NCBI RefSeq assembly: GCF_040183065.1
Contig: NC_091126.1
Coordinates: 145,478,204 to 145,542,203 of the forward strand
DNA length: 64,000 nucleotides
Reading direction: 5' to 3'
DNA from: Periplaneta americana
Lineage: Eukaryota; Arthropoda; Insecta; Blattodea; Blattidae
The notes under the pieces: model-generated
What the model was told of the DNA's origin: nothing
Databases searched by the model: none
Seen by the model: only the letters and a program-made list of their open reading frames with translations
Position numbers and translations under genes: made by a program
Shown here: positions 1 to 11,686 of the stretch, piece by piece
How positions within the stretch are numbered: the stretch's first letter is position 1
Layout: each line of letters opens with the position of its first letter

Positions 1-174
1 TATGAAAAATTCAATTCTATAATGCGGGTATATTTATACACGATTGGCGATACTGACTATTATCCACGCCATCTATTCACAGAAGTCATAGCTAAAGAAG
101 CCACACTTGCACAAACAAATTATCGATCACTATCGATTAGTAATGTCAGATATCTTTGAACGTTAATAAACGAT

Positions 175-357
175 CACAGTACAGTATATAAAGTCGCGAA
201 GATCAATACGTAGTAAATATGCAAACATTAGATAGTTGCTCACCACTAGGATCGCTAATTTCGCCTCATTACAGGCAATGCAAAATAGTACCGTCACAGT
301 CTATTGTTTCTAGCACCCTCAAAACTCAAGCTTCGTGACTGTATATAATAGACTGTG
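175..357 (+). mobile_element. MITE, 180-bp family, copy 1
   Basis: A short element of about 183 bp with imperfect terminal inverted repeats; its right end reads CTTCGTGACTGTATATAATA then GACTGTG. The same sequence recurs at 18253-18434, 37973-38152 and, inverted, 40687-40869. It has no coding capacity. The left terminus has drifted most of the four copies. Mobilisation by a transposase encoded elsewhere is inferred; the superfamily is not certain. Confidence 0.7.
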
Positions 358-358
358 A

Positions 359-1003
359 TAAAATACTGAATTGCATATAAAAAGTATTCGGGTAAACAAA
401 CGGGTGGAGTGGTGGTATCCAAGGAAGAGTCGCTGTTTTCCTAATCAATAAGTTGAATGACATAATAGCCTTGTACAATATTAAGTTAATTAATTCCTGA
501 TCTAACTTATTTGCCATATTAACTGTAATAAGGCTAATGGCAAACTAATGAATTCAGTTCTATTATATAATAATATAGTATATGTTTAATACTTTTTGAA
601 GTATTCAATGTTAATTTTGCATACGTATAATTTTTAAGGGTTTGTTTATCAACGAATTCATAGCGTAATGGCTATAATAGTGGCTTACTAAATCAAACCC
701 TGCGTATTTAAATATTTAATGTTAATTTAGGTATTCAAATTTAACGTAAAGTAGTTAGTAGAGTAAAATAAGAGAAAAATATATGAAGGAGGGAAATCAG
801 TGAAATGGTGTAGGTGGGACAAAGAAAATTTTTAGTAGCGGGGGTGTCGAGGGCGGTAGCCCCAGATTAAATTCATATTTTGAAGTATTGCCATCGTGCA
901 TGACGTCATATATCGCGTCATCGATCTCCTACTGGTCTGGAAAAACAGCGACTGATTCTTGGATTTTACTGTGGAGTTTTGCTATCTCCCACAGCATCGT
1001 ACC
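359..1003. other. no gene recognised
   Basis: AT-rich DNA with no coding, RNA or repeat feature that I recognise. The bases just after the MITE (360-375) resemble 36866-36885, so a small unlisted repeat may begin here. Confidence 0.5.
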
Positions 1004-1012
1004 ACATCACGC

Positions 1013-1271
1013 TGTCCACACCTGTGGAGTAACAGTCAGCGCGTCTGGCTGCGAAACCAGGTGGCCCGGGTTCGAATCCCGGTTGGGGCAAGTTACCTGG
1101 TTTGAGGTTTTTTCCGGGGTTTTCCCTCAACCCAATACGAGCAAATTCTGGGTAACTTTCGGTGTTGGACCCCGGACTCATTTCACCGGCATTATCACCT
1201 TCATATCATTCAGACGCTAAATAACCTAGATGTTGATACAGCCTCGTAAAATAACCCAATAAAATAAATAA
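1013..1271 (+). mobile_element. tRNA-derived SINE, family A
   Basis: The tRNA-like head contains an A-box-like GTGGAGTAACAGTCAGCG and a B box GGTTCGAATCC, followed by the family body (TTACCTGG, then CCGGGGTTTTCCCTCAACCC) and a tail ending in GTAAAATAACCCAATAAAAT. The element is flanked by a perfect 9-bp target duplication ACATCACGC (1004-1012 and 1272-1280), which fixes its limits. It is non-coding; open frames on both strands here are shadows. Such elements are transcribed by RNA polymerase III and retrotransposed by a LINE enzyme (family knowledge). Confidence 0.9.
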
Positions 1272-1280
1272 ACATCACGC

Positions 1281-2319
1281 GTAAGCTACTACCTAAAGAT
1301 GATAGTGATGATGTAAGCGCTATAAATTAATTCGCAGTTTCTTATGAGATGTTCATCGTGATTGATAATTTAGACAGATGTGGAGTAAGATAAAATCATT
1401 ACCGAGATTCGTGGTACGTTTAGAATGCAGATATGGGCTACCACAATCCATTGTTTATAGTAGGCGGGATTCCCTTAGGCCATAATATTGCATTTCATGC
1501 AACTATAACCTGCTCACAGCCTAACATTTCCAAATTAATGCCGAGACTTGTGTCATTCTTTCTTTACTCTACAAAGTTATCTTCTCTGTACGTGCCTAAG
1601 CATGTAAACATTATTAATATTAAACTGAACATAAACAATGAAAAGAAACACTTGCCACTGTGTTACAGATCGGAGTGTGATCTGTAGTGTAGCGTAAGTA
1701 GATCCTGCAGAGGCATCATCATTAAGACGACTGCGTACTACAATTTTCATATAATTATGAAATGTTTATTTACCTCCACATCGCTCTTATGTGGAAAAAT
1801 CGGACTAATGATCAACAAGGTATTATAAAAATGCATTATAGAATTCAATGCCTGTCTTCATAGTAACTGAAACTAATTTCCATTTTAACAGACTGTACCG
1901 AACGCACGTAGAGTGTTTCCGCTCTGCGATAAGATGACAAATCACGTTACGTATCACAGCCGCACATTTCGCATCAGATGTTTGTTACCTGTATATTTTT
2001 CTTATCTGGATTTCAGTTTTTATACGTAGGACGGTAATTGTAGGAGCGTCACGTTCATGAGCGCTGTTTAGTGGCAGAGGAGAAAAGAATGTAATATTAT
2101 GATTTGTTTATATAGGGTTATAGGAATATAATGGCCGAGTAGCTATAAGCCTAGATCAACTATGATTTCTTTTGTCCGTGTTAAGGCAAAATTATAGTAC
2201 CAGGATCCGTATGCCCCAGTAATAAGTATACAGATTGAAAAAGTTACTATAAACTAAATCGCAAATAAAAATGAATTATTCTTATATCATGGTCATTATT
2301 ATTATTGTTCCCTAATATT
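1281..2319. other. no gene recognised
   Basis: About 1 kb of AT-rich sequence without a recognisable exon, repeat terminus or RNA gene. Confidence 0.5.
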
Positions 2320-2758
2320 GCTTTAGAGAGATTAAGGGTATTTAAGAATAAGTTTGTTAGGAAAATATTTGGGGCTAGGAGGGATGAAGTTACAGGAGAA
2401 TGGAGAAAGTTACACAAAGCAGAACTGCACGCATTGTATTCATCACCTGACATAATTAGGAACATTAAATCCAGACGTTCGAGATGGGCAGGGCATGTAG
2501 GACGTATGGGTGAATCCAGAACTGCATATAAAGTGTTAGTTGGGAGGCAGGAGGGAAAAAGACCTTTGGGGAGCCGAGATGTAGATGGGAGGATAATGTT
2601 GAAATGGATTTGAGGGAGATGAGATATGATGGTAGGGACTGGATTAATCTTGCTCAGGATAGGGAACTGTGGCGGGCTTACTGTATGTGAGGGCGGCAAT
2701 GAACCTCCGGGTTCCTTAAAAGCCGTAAGTAGGTAAGTAAGTAAGGAAGTAAGTAAAT
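2320..2758 (+). pseudogene. LINE-1 family (RTE-like) 3' fragment
   Basis: A 5'-truncated non-LTR retrotransposon. The frame from about 2320 encodes the C-terminal region downstream of reverse transcriptase: RLRVF, RKIFGARRDEVTGEWRKLH, IRNIKSRRSRWAGHVGRMGE and GRQEGKRPLG, then a frameshift (GSRDVDGR in place of GRPRRRW) breaks it. The 3' end has the family signature GGTTCCTTAAAAGCC followed by GTAA/GTAG tetranucleotide repeats up to about 2758. The same tail ends the copies at 5728-6913 and 22705-22985. The clade is assigned by protein style and not proven. Confidence 0.85.
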
Positions 2759-3048
2759 AAATATTGCTTTAGACAATTTCTGCCCTGTCCAGAAATTATT
2801 AGGAACTATGCAGAGTCTTGTGGTTGATGTAACTTTCATATTACAAGAAATAACCATTCATTTTGTGATTCGTAATATCAAACGAATTAGTTTTATGATT
2901 TTGTACCCACATTTTTTTTTTTTTTGTTTTTTGTTGTAATATACATGACATTAGAAGAGAAATTCAAATTTCTTTGCGCCAACACGGAGCATCACGTGAT
3001 ATGTCAGGTATAGTTTTCTGTTGTTCCGTCACTTCCGTAATATTAAAA

Positions 3049-3123
3049 ATGGCGTCGTTGGGTGGTAGTGTTGTCAATATGAATCCGGATGAACGCGCTG
3101 AATTGCAAGAACAATTTGTTGCT
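3049..3123 (+). CDS. putative first coding exon of an unidentified host gene
   Basis: A 25-codon open segment begins at an ATG in good context (AAAATGG) and reads MASLGGSVVNMNPDERAELQ then EQFVA, ending exactly at a codon boundary before a consensus splice donor GTAAGT (3124-3129). Third codon positions are mixed and the segment is less AT-rich than its flanks, as is the preceding 70 bp with CACGTGAT and a CpG-containing stretch. This is what a short 5' exon beside a promoter looks like. I cannot identify the protein or find a following exon in the window; large introns are usual in such genomes. It could also be chance: 25 codons is short, and the frame is open upstream to 2974. No function is assigned. 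Confidence 0.4.
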
Positions 3124-5097
3124 GTAAGTACTTTATTTGATTATATGAGTACTGTTAATGTAAGACTAACATAAGAATGTTAACAATTGATTTAAAACAC
3201 TTGAAACATTTGTTTACTCTCACAGCGAAGCCATCCTTCCTTCGTGAAGATTGTGTTGTGTTGTTGCATTGATTTAAAACACGTGGAAATAACGTGTTGT
3301 AAGAATTATGTTTAGTTTACATGTTAAACGAAGCGATGTTACTACGTACCTAACAAATATTTTGCGACTTTCAAGTGGAACCTAGTTTGAACGTGAGCCA
3401 TGAATGAATACTGTAAATGACAGTATTCGTATTCGTGAAGGCACGTAGGTAGTTCCCAGTTTCCATAATGGTACTTCAGGATACAATTGCTGGTTATGGA
3501 ACATTACACTCTAAACTTAATTTATTTTTGAGAACTTATCCTGTAGGCAGTTTCTAACTTCGAGTATTGGACAGGCCGTCGTAAATTGGTTAGAGTTGAA
3601 GTTTGTCAGTATTGAAAAGTGTGTGACGTTCGTATAATACACCTGAAGTCTGCAGGCCTAATGCAGATGCGGAAAACACACTTTCGTAAATTTGAATAAG
3701 CGGTACATATTTTTTTATTGTACGTACAATTAAATTAAAATTATGTAACAATGTGTACATTTTAAAGAATAGGTTAATTTTAGATTTAATATTGAGAAAA
3801 CATTCATTGTGTCTGTTAATAGTGTGCTTGGATACCTACCTGAAAAGAATTGTGTAATTATTTTATATTCTTTTTCTGTAATTGAGATTTATTCTTTGAT
3901 CGTGTAGGCTACTTCATTTCTCCTGTTAATTTCGTTACATCATTACCCTTTCTGGCATGAACATGTGTCGCTGACGAACAGTTCTGATTCACAAGGTAAA
4001 CAAACATATTCTGTAGCTTAATGATCCAAACGTTTTATACTGGTAGTTAAAAATATCCTGAGCAGGATCGCATCACAGTTTACGTACACTGCGAGAGAAC
4101 CATATGAATATTATACATTTTCAAACTGAATGTGATGTATTTTAACATGGTAAACATTTGACTGATTGTCACATGCATCTCTTGCTTGAGGAGTTTGTCT
4201 TTAGACAGATTGCCTGTAATATTATTTTCACGCTATATGAAAGTAATAAGCGAAAGTACAGTAATTCCAGTTTTAAGGTTTATGTTTGTGTTACAAGAAA
4301 TTTCAGTAGAAATGGGACATAAAGCAAGGGCAAGTAGGACTACTGACTGACCTCGCGAACATACTGATAATAAACCTAGCCGATATGTTTAAGAACGGAA
4401 ATGAAATTTTAGTAAATATTTATTGTGCCTCTGATTGAGGTTCTGGCTGATAAGTACATCTCTTATCAGGCAGTACATCTCAATTCACGAGTGTCAGAGG
4501 AAGAATAATTGTTTGTATGCATTTGAAGTCTGATTAGTGTATTATGTAGCTAATCGACATTGTGTGCAATTGAAGACGAAATGAACTGGCAACCCTAACC
4601 CATTATCTCCTGGCTTAGTTGCCTCATAATTGGTGCCTTGTTGGTATCACTTGTGAGGTTCAGACCTGTCTTTGTACAGGTGTTGACTAGACAACTAGTA
4701 ATTGTAATTAGCCAATATTGCATTGTGCATTCCAGGTTTGCCAAAATTAGGAAATAAAATCGTATTTATAACACATGAAACTATCACTGAGGTAGTTCCA
4801 CTGATTTCGGAAGAGAAAATAGTTAAATTTATAAGAGATTTTGGAGAAATTGTGGAGATACAGTTCATCGTATGAGCAAGGCATAATGAAAATCTAAAAG
4901 TAACCAAACCTAACCTGTCACAGATTCGTATATGCAAGGTAAGCGGAGTTATTAGACAGAGTTGCAAGAACATTACATTATGATGATTTTTTTCTACACG
5001 TGGACATGCAGTATTTAATTACAAAATTCCGGCCCAGTGTGTTACTGAGGAAAAAAATCCATACGTTAACAATAGGATAAACATATCGGAAAACAGA
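3124..5097. other. no gene recognised; possible intron
   Basis: About 2 kb of AT-rich sequence with no clear repeat or exon. If 3049-3123 is a real exon, this would be its intron. Confidence 0.4.
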
Positions 5098-5372
5098 TAA
5101 ACACACATTGTGGCGCGACAGTTCCTGTAGAATCTTGGTCGCCCTATATATGTCTTTCCAGGAAATTCTGTCCTCTATTTGTCTTCTTCATCTCTTTATT
5201 CCCACCCTTTCCAGATCTCCACAACATCAATCCATCTTCTTCTAAATTTTCTGCCTCCTGGTTTACCATGCAATGCTTTTCTTGGCATTCTTTCGTCAGA
5301 CATTCTGTATACATGTCCCAAACACTTTAACCTCTGCACTTTGATGTTACTAAGTCCATTTCGTTAGAGTTC
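5098..5372 (-). pseudogene. LINE-3 C-terminal fragment
   Basis: Reading the minus strand gives RLKCLGHVYRMSDERMPRKA, then LHGKPGGRKFRRRWIDVV, and after a frameshift DLERVGIKR and EDRISWKDIYRATKILQEL. The pattern (RL...GHV.RM.DER.P..., GRP/GKPGGR....RW.DDL..LGI....) is the conserved tail region downstream of reverse transcriptase in a class of insect non-LTR retrotransposons. It differs from LINE-1 and LINE-2 here, so it is a third lineage. Two stops or frameshifts break it. Confidence 0.7.
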
Positions 5373-5558
5373 GTAAATTGGAAAACAGATAAATGCACTC
5401 ATATTTGACACTTAAGTGGTCGGCATGTGAGTCACGGTAAAATCCTATTCAATCGTCATCTGAATTCTTAGATTACATTCATTTGTGTTTATATTTGACT
5501 AAGTTTAAGTACAACAACGTGTGCAATTGTCCGTAAAATATAATTGTTAAAGCACCGA

Positions 5559-5588
5559 ATAATAATAATAATAATAATAGGCCTAATA

Positions 5589-5646
<58 letters not shown>
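5559..5646. repeat. (AAT)n then (ATT)n microsatellite
   Basis: An AAT run, the bases AGGCCTAATATC, then a longer ATT run: a near-palindromic simple repeat just upstream of the LINE-1 copy. Confidence 0.95.
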
Positions 5647-5647
<1 letters not shown>

Positions 5648-5727
5648 TACTACTTATAGTTACAACTTCGCATTATAAATATAAAAATTTACTTACGGGT
5701 TAATACCTCCTAATACTTACCAAATAT

Positions 5728-6913
5728 TTGTTTGGACTACTTGGAAAGCAGACAGTAATCTACAGGATATTTACAGTGATACCGAAAAGCTGTACTTTAT
5801 GGGAATATTTTTCTGGTTTCAAAAAGGCATATGACTCGGTTAAGAGAGAAGTTTTATATGATATTCTTATTGAATTTGATATTCCCAAGAAACTAGTTCA
5901 ATTAATTAAAATGTGTCTCAGTGAAACTTACAGTAGAGTCCGTATAGGCCAGTTTCTATCTGATGTTTTTCCAATTTGCTGCGAGCTAAAGCAAGGAGAT
6001 GCACTATCACTTTTACTTTTTAACTTTGCTCTAGAATATGCCATTAAGAATGTTCAGGGTAACAGACAGGGTTTGGAATTGAACGGGTTACATCAGCTTC
6101 TTGTCTACGCGGATGACGTGAATTTGTTAGGAGAAAATCCACAAACGATTACGGAAAATATTGAATTTTTACTTGAAGCAAATAAAGCGATAGTTTTGGA
6201 AGTAAATCCCGAAAAGACAAAGTATATGATTATGTCTCATGACCAGAATATTGTACGAAATGGAAACATAAAAATTGGAGATTTATCCTTCGAAGAGGTG
6301 GAAAAATTCAAATATCTTGGAGCAACAGTAACAAATTTAAATGACACTCGGGAGGAAATTACACGCAGAATAAATATGAGAAATGCATGTTGTTATTCGG
6401 TTGAGAAGCTTTTGTCATCTAGTCTGCTGTCAAAATATTCGAAAACTAGAATTATGAAACAGTTATATTACCGGTTGCTCTGTATGGGTGTGAAACTTGG
6501 ATTCTCACTTGGAGAGAGGGACAGAGATTAAGAGTGTTTGAGAATAAGATGCTTAGGAAAATATTTGGGGCTAAGAGGGAGAAAGTTACACAACACAGAA
6601 CTGCACGTATTATATTCTTCACCTGAGATAATTAGGAACATTAAATCGAGACGTTTGGGATGGGCAGGGCATGTAGCACATATGGGCGAATCCAGAAATG
6701 CATATAGAGTGTTAGTTGGGAGACCGGAGGGAAAAAGACCTTTAGGGAGGCCGAGACATAGATGGGAGCATAATATTGAAATGGATTTGAGGGAAGTGAG
6801 ATAAGATGATAGAGGCTGGATTAATCTTGCACAGGATAGGGACCGATGGCGGGCTTATGTGGGGGCGGCAATGAACCTGCGGGTTCCTTAAAAGCCATTT
6901 GTAAGTAAGTAAG
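5728..6913 (+). pseudogene. LINE-1 family reverse transcriptase, 5'-truncated and frameshifted
   Basis: The 267-codon frame 5728-6531 is a reverse-transcriptase domain: FKKAYD (residues 31-36), LKQGDA (87-92, with LSLL where most copies have LSPL), the catalytic YADD box (127-130) and FKYLGATV (194-201). The first 25 or so residues do not match the domain, so the true 5' part is missing. Frameshifts near 6490 and 6585 separate it from the tail region, which resumes in the frame 6538-6804 with IRNIKSRRLGWAGHVAHMGE and GRPEGKRPLGRPRHRW. The 3' UTR ends GGTTCCTTAAAAGCCATTTG then GTAAGTAAGTAAG. The element would make an RT for target-primed reverse transcription if intact; this copy cannot. Confidence 0.9.
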
Positions 6914-7255
6914 ATATTGGACACTCTGTTATAAATTATTGTTGAAAAATGTTCCTAATTTTTAATCAAGGGGTGAAGAAGACTCAATTTATAATTATAC
7001 TGAGAAACATCTGTTTTTCCATTAGACACGAGTAGTAATCCTCTACTTCTTTAGGACATGATGTGACAATATATAAACTTATGCCATAATTAACAGTCTC
7101 AGTGCCGCACTGCTTATTCTCTGAACTCATATACTGTTCTGGCTAGAGGCTACGGACAGGGACTACATGCATCCTCAACAGACGTATAAGCAAATGAAGA
7201 GCGGATTGCTTTATTTGCATTGTGTTGATTGGGAAAGTTTATTCGTCGCTGTTAT
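6914..7255. other. no gene recognised
   Basis: AT-rich, no feature seen. Confidence 0.45.
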
Positions 7256-7400
7256 TCCAAAACCTCGTAACTCCAGCAGTCGGAACGTCGTTCTGTACAA
7301 ACCACCTCATTCTAGTGCCGAGGTCATGAAAGCATGGAGCTATAACTGCATGCCTCATATGCCTTCATGGCGTCCAAAGGGAACCTTTATCTCTGCCTTA
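7256..7400 (+). mobile_element. SINE family G, 3' body fragment
   Basis: Diverged piece matching the 3' half of the family-G elements at 20514-20791 and 44002-44294 (compare ACCACCTCATTCTAGTGCCG, AGGTCATG.AAGCATGG and TGCCTTCATGGC). The tRNA head is absent. Confidence 0.7.
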
Positions 7401-8702
7401 CATAGAATACTCTGATAAATGAAATGCTGTAAGACTAGGGTTATCCATATTCGAGAGATCGTATTTTGGGACGTTTTTAATTGACGTAAATTATCAGTAT
7501 TTTTTTCCCCCGTCAAATGTAAAGGTTATACATAATGTAGGCCTGCTAGTTAAAAGTCTCTGTGAGGGTTACATATTTCCCTACCATTTGAGGGAAGTGT
7601 AACGTGGGGCATAAATAATTTCATTCAAAGTGTTAACTTAATGTTCTGCATCAGTGCGTGGTGAACACTCTCTCTCTCTCTCTCTCTCTGCCTTTGATAA
7701 TTACATTTTATCCATTTTTAAGATAACCTACAAAGTTCACCCAAGGGAATTCATAACTTCTAAAATAATGTCAAGATTTTCATATGTGTATCTTCGCGGA
7801 AAAATGGCTATAAATAATGGAATATTACTTAAAACAGTTCTATGTTAAAAATACCACTTTTATTTTCAAAAACATTTTCTTTTACATTGCCAGCGTAAAA
7901 GCATTGTAGCTAAGAAACTCAAATCTTCAAAAATAGTACGTGCAGATATTCTTTATTAATCACTCAGAGCAACAGTAAGCCAGGTTTTAATGTAGTCCGT
8001 AACTGATGTTAGTTGTAAAATAAAAGAAATATAGTGAAGTAATACGAACATAAATCCGTTCAAAATTATTGTAAGAAGAAAATAAAAATACGCACACAAA
8101 GACAATCGAAATTGTAGAACTAGAGAAGATAAAACAAACATAATAAATTCTCATTGAAAAAAAAATGTGTTTACATCCACAGCAACATTAAGAGATATGC
8201 GCTTGAACTTACCACAGGTTTTCAGGTGACATTTTTCCGTAACGTGATCAGTATTAGCCATGGAATAGAAAATTTACTAGTAAATTACGACATTTTGTTG
8301 GAAATAATGGACACCGATTTTTGTATATCTTTTTCCCTCACTGTCTGCATTAGTCTAAATTTTTGTGACGGAGATGTTTCTGAAAAGTAACATTTTCATA
8401 ATGCACGAACTTCTTTGCTTGTCATATTTTCAGCCACACAAGTTACACAGCTGAAAACCTCCTCTGAGTGGTAACCAACAAAACTGTAATTCGTGTTTCA
8501 GGAGAAAGGAAAATAATTTCAGGGGGATATTTCGTTAAATTTATGTGTATTATCACAATCATTTGACTAAACTAGGATACAAGTTTATTCAGCCATTGAA
8601 CGCAATAATTTATTGATATAAATAAATGCTTTAAAATTACTTTTACCACCTACATAACACTTTCAAGAATCTGATGTTACATACTTTTTCCGGGGAGGTC
8701 TT
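7401..8702. other. no gene recognised; (CT)n microsatellite at 7668-7689
   Basis: AT-rich DNA with one CT dinucleotide run. Nothing else was recognised. Confidence 0.5.
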
Positions 8703-10032
8703 CAATTGAAGCGTTGGCCCGAATAATGGTCTAGGTTACAATTTTCCAAAATCGACTTTTTAATGGAATAATTCTCTGTACAGTCTTACACAGCTGTCAC
8801 AAAAATTGTTTTGCAATATCTGTATCAGAGGCACTTCTACATTAGTTACAACCATGAATTTCTTGGTTGGAACAACGGTCTATGTCACTAGTCACTTGTA
8901 GCATCGAGTTGTTTACATCGTACGGGGAGTTATTGCACGGGAGTTTGTTTTCTTTACTAATACTGGGTACTTGAACTCTGTGTATCAGGTTTCGGTTGAT
9001 CTACGTAAAATGGACGAATGCAAGACAGTGACAATTTCTACGGTAAATATTGACTGACTAAATAAATCTAAAGAAAAGAATGATCCAGACAATATTAGTA
9101 AGTGAAAAGATGTGTCACGAAAGCCCCTGAGAGATAGTGATCTTGAGTATACAACAAGACGAAGTCGCAAGTTAGTGCGAAACATTCCCCAATTTTAATT
9201 TACACTTTACCTAGTGTGAGTTGGTCTATGTTATTTTTTTCCACTATAGTTTATCTTAGAATTTTATCAAGATACGGTATTTCGTTTCAGGAACAGATTT
9301 GTGGAAATTCTTGTAAGATGTGTTCACAGCTTGTTCTTGATATCAGATAGGAGCTGTTTAAATTTATTACTCTCTTACAGTCAGCATTTGAAAACTGTGA
9401 TTGTTATTGTCTTCATTATTAATAAAATTTATATTTAACAGATATACCATCTGTTGGGGTGGATATTGAATATTCAGGACAGGGGTTCAAATTCCTCCCC
9501 CAACAATTTCTCAACTGTGATATTTAATTTTCTTTATTCGTTTGTTGCAATAATTTAATGGTGTCCCTACATCTCAATACCGCAGTTATTTTCTAATAAT
9601 AGTGTTATTATTTGATCAATATTGTACGTTCATTCATAATATGACATTTAGTGTAACTTTAATACATTACATGGTGTTAATTCATATTAATATATAACAT
9701 TTAAAAATAAATGTCATAATCATTTTGTTCATAATTTAACCTTTTTATTGATTTTATATATTTCATAATATTCTAATTGTATAAAACTGTTTGTATTCCC
9801 CAGTAGCATTTCTGTGGAGTTAAAAATGTTACAAACTTCTATGATGTGTAATATGACTTTCAGTAACATACAATCGTATACTCCGCTTAGTGTACAAAAC
9901 ATATTGATGGAATAACGGTCTATAATGCCCGTCCGATAGTAAATTTATGAGCGGAATTACGATGTAACGTTTCTCTTCCTCCTGCACAGCAGATTGTAAC
10001 ATAGACTGTTATTCGGCCCAACGCTTCAATTG
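8703..10032. mobile_element. 1.33-kb DNA transposon with 40-bp terminal inverted repeats
   Basis: The left end (8703-8742, CAATTGAAGCGTTGGCCCGA...) and the reverse complement of the right end (9993-10032) match at about 36 of 40 positions. A motif GGAAYAACGGTCTAT recurs inside the termini (about 8871 and 9907), and a diverged GAATAATGGTCTA lies in the terminal repeat itself, as expected of subterminal transposase-binding repeats. It encloses an ORF-like remnant at 9010-9198. I do not recognise the superfamily, and the palindromic CAATTG at each end hides the target duplication. Confidence 0.75.
9010..9198 (+). pseudogene. coding-like remnant inside the 1.33-kb transposon
   Basis: From the ATG at 9010 one frame reads MDECKTVTISTVNID, TGA, LNKSKEKNDPDNISK, TGA, KDVSRKPLRDSDLEYTTRRS, RKLVRNIPQF, TAA. 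It is charged and lysine/arginine-rich near the end, and both internal stops are TGA. It may be the first exon of the element's transposase or accessory protein. I do not recognise a domain. Confidence 0.35.
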
Positions 10033-10334
10033 TATTTTTTTTTTTGGAACATGAGCACGTTTATTTAGGATGCCATTTTGATTACTTTTCGAATTTTTAG
10101 CTCATGATTTTCTTAATTTCGCCATCCATAAATATCTGCTTTCATTTTTTTTTATTGGAGAAAGTATGCAAGCAAACTAATAAGACATTTCAGCATCAGT
10201 TATATCGGAAATGTGACTTTGGACATGCTGTCTCTGCAGTGATTTGTTTTGAACTATTGTGAGAATTTTGTTCGTATTCTGCATCTACGAGTCACTGTAT
10301 CCTGGAGTAACATACATAATAGTACATTATGTAA
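10033..10334. other. no gene recognised
   Basis: AT-rich spacer between two repeat elements. Confidence 0.45.
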
Positions 10335-10448
10335 CGAGCCTATAATGATAGTAATTAAGAAGCGAGTATGGATGTTTATTAAACGAGCGCAAGCGAGTTT
10401 CATAATTTTCATACGAGCTTCTTAATTACCATTATAGGCGAGTTTCAT
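10335..10448. repeat. short palindrome with GAGCGCAAGCGAG loop
   Basis: Arms AACGAGCCTATAATGATAGT and its approximate complement (ending CCATTATAGGCGAGTTTC) surround a loop containing AACGAGCGCAAGCGAGTTTC. A similarly built hairpin lies at 59590-59712. Likely a small foldback or MITE; its superfamily is unknown. Confidence 0.55.
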
Positions 10449-10454
10449 ACGACT

Positions 10455-10999
10455 TTTTATGCTCGACCATATTTCTAACTTGAAATTATTCAGATGTATA
10501 CATTTTATTTGTATCTGACAAGACCGGAAGTGACCTTGTTCTAGGTCGTGAATTGTGAGATGTGCGCAGACGCGAAAGTATTGATTTTTTCCGAGGAACA
10601 ATAATGTCATTGACCTTGATGTAATCCCGTTAAACTTGATATAACCTTGATTATTAAATACGACATTGAAAAACGAGATGACAAATTGAATTTATTTGAA
10701 TATTATTTACAATTAACGCTAATTGTTATAGTAACAGAACATAACCTTCTACGACAGTATTGGATTTCCAGCCTCCGTGACTTTTCGCTAATTCTCTTTC
10801 GATTGCATATCCGAGAATAATCGATACTTGCGGTTTTATAACGGTACAAAGCTGACTTGTCATTGGCTGAACACCTGTAAGCTGAGTTGTCATTGGCTGA
10901 ACACCTGTACTTTAATGAGTAGGTGTACTTTAATGACATGCATTAAAGGACTGCAACCAGGTGTATAATTACTACATTTCGGCATGGTCGAGCATAAAA
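10455..10999. mobile_element. 545-bp inverted-repeat element
   Basis: A perfect 16-bp terminal inverted repeat TTTTATGCTCGACCAT occupies 10455-10470 and 10984-10999. The interior holds direct repeats of GTCATTGGCTGAACACCTGT and ACTTTAATGA within 10856-10945. The minus-strand frame across them (10703-10939) shows the repeat as RCSANDNSAY and RCSANDKSAL and is not a convincing gene. Confidence 0.6.
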
Positions 11000-11334
11000 T
11001 ATAATAAATTTCAGTAAAAATAATAGGTATTTATTTGAATTAAAAATGAGGTTGAAATTGAAATAGGTTGAAAAAATTTTGAAGTTCTGTTCCTTGTGTT
11101 AAGTGAAGAAATAAATTAAATAAGTAGTCCAGTACTGTCCGTCAGGGTGGTTTTGCTGCAGGGTCGTCGAAACATAGGAAATCATATGACAGTTACTCAA
11201 CTTGGCCTTTTTTTTTTTTTCAAATTATTTTCAATAGTTGTATAATGTTACGAAGAATTCCAGTTCCTTACAGGAAATATTTTCAGGAAAGAGCCTGACA
11301 GCCCAGCCACTTCCCAAATAATAATTTTGATTAT
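11000..11334. other. no gene recognised
   Basis: AT-rich with a poly-T run near 11209; nothing recognised. Confidence 0.45.
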
Positions 11335-11652
11335 TTGACTCCCTATTATTTTTCAGATGGTATCTTTAAAACTGATGCATTGCAAAGGTCCATTACACGA
11401 CAAATCAGCCCAGAGTGTGGCAGGAGTTCAAGGCTTCCATCTTCACAGACAATCCGCATTAACGGCAGTAGGGATGTCAGTGCTACGTGGCCGCCGGTTT
11501 TACCCCCCAAAGAAATGCCCCTAGTACTTATTTCTGTTAGAGGCTGAATAAATCCCAAGGCTATAGTGTGGCCGGAAGAACTGGATTAATTGAAAATATG
11601 CACGACCCCATCGGGACTCGACCCCGCATCTTCGGCTTTGTAGCGTTACACC
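11335..11652 (-). mobile_element. SINE family H, tRNA-like head
   Basis: On the minus strand a tRNA-like head with B box GGGTCGAGTCCCG (rc of 11620-11632) is followed by about 290 bp of body with no similarity to the A/B body. The two overlapping 70-codon frames on opposite strands are shadows of this GC-richer body. Only one copy is in the window, so its limits are approximate. Confidence 0.5.
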
Positions 11653-11686
11653 TAATATACCGCAATCTTTTAAAATTGATTTTAAC

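Noticed and set aside
1020..1080. SINE heads as tRNA genes
   Set aside because: A and B boxes are present but the stems do not pair well and body sequence follows directly.
888..1220. Overlapping frames on both strands (110 and 71 codons)
   Set aside because: They lie within the family A SINE; similar shadow frames recur in its other copies.
11335..11558. Two 70-codon antiparallel frames as genes
   Set aside because: They coincide with the body of a tRNA-headed SINE.
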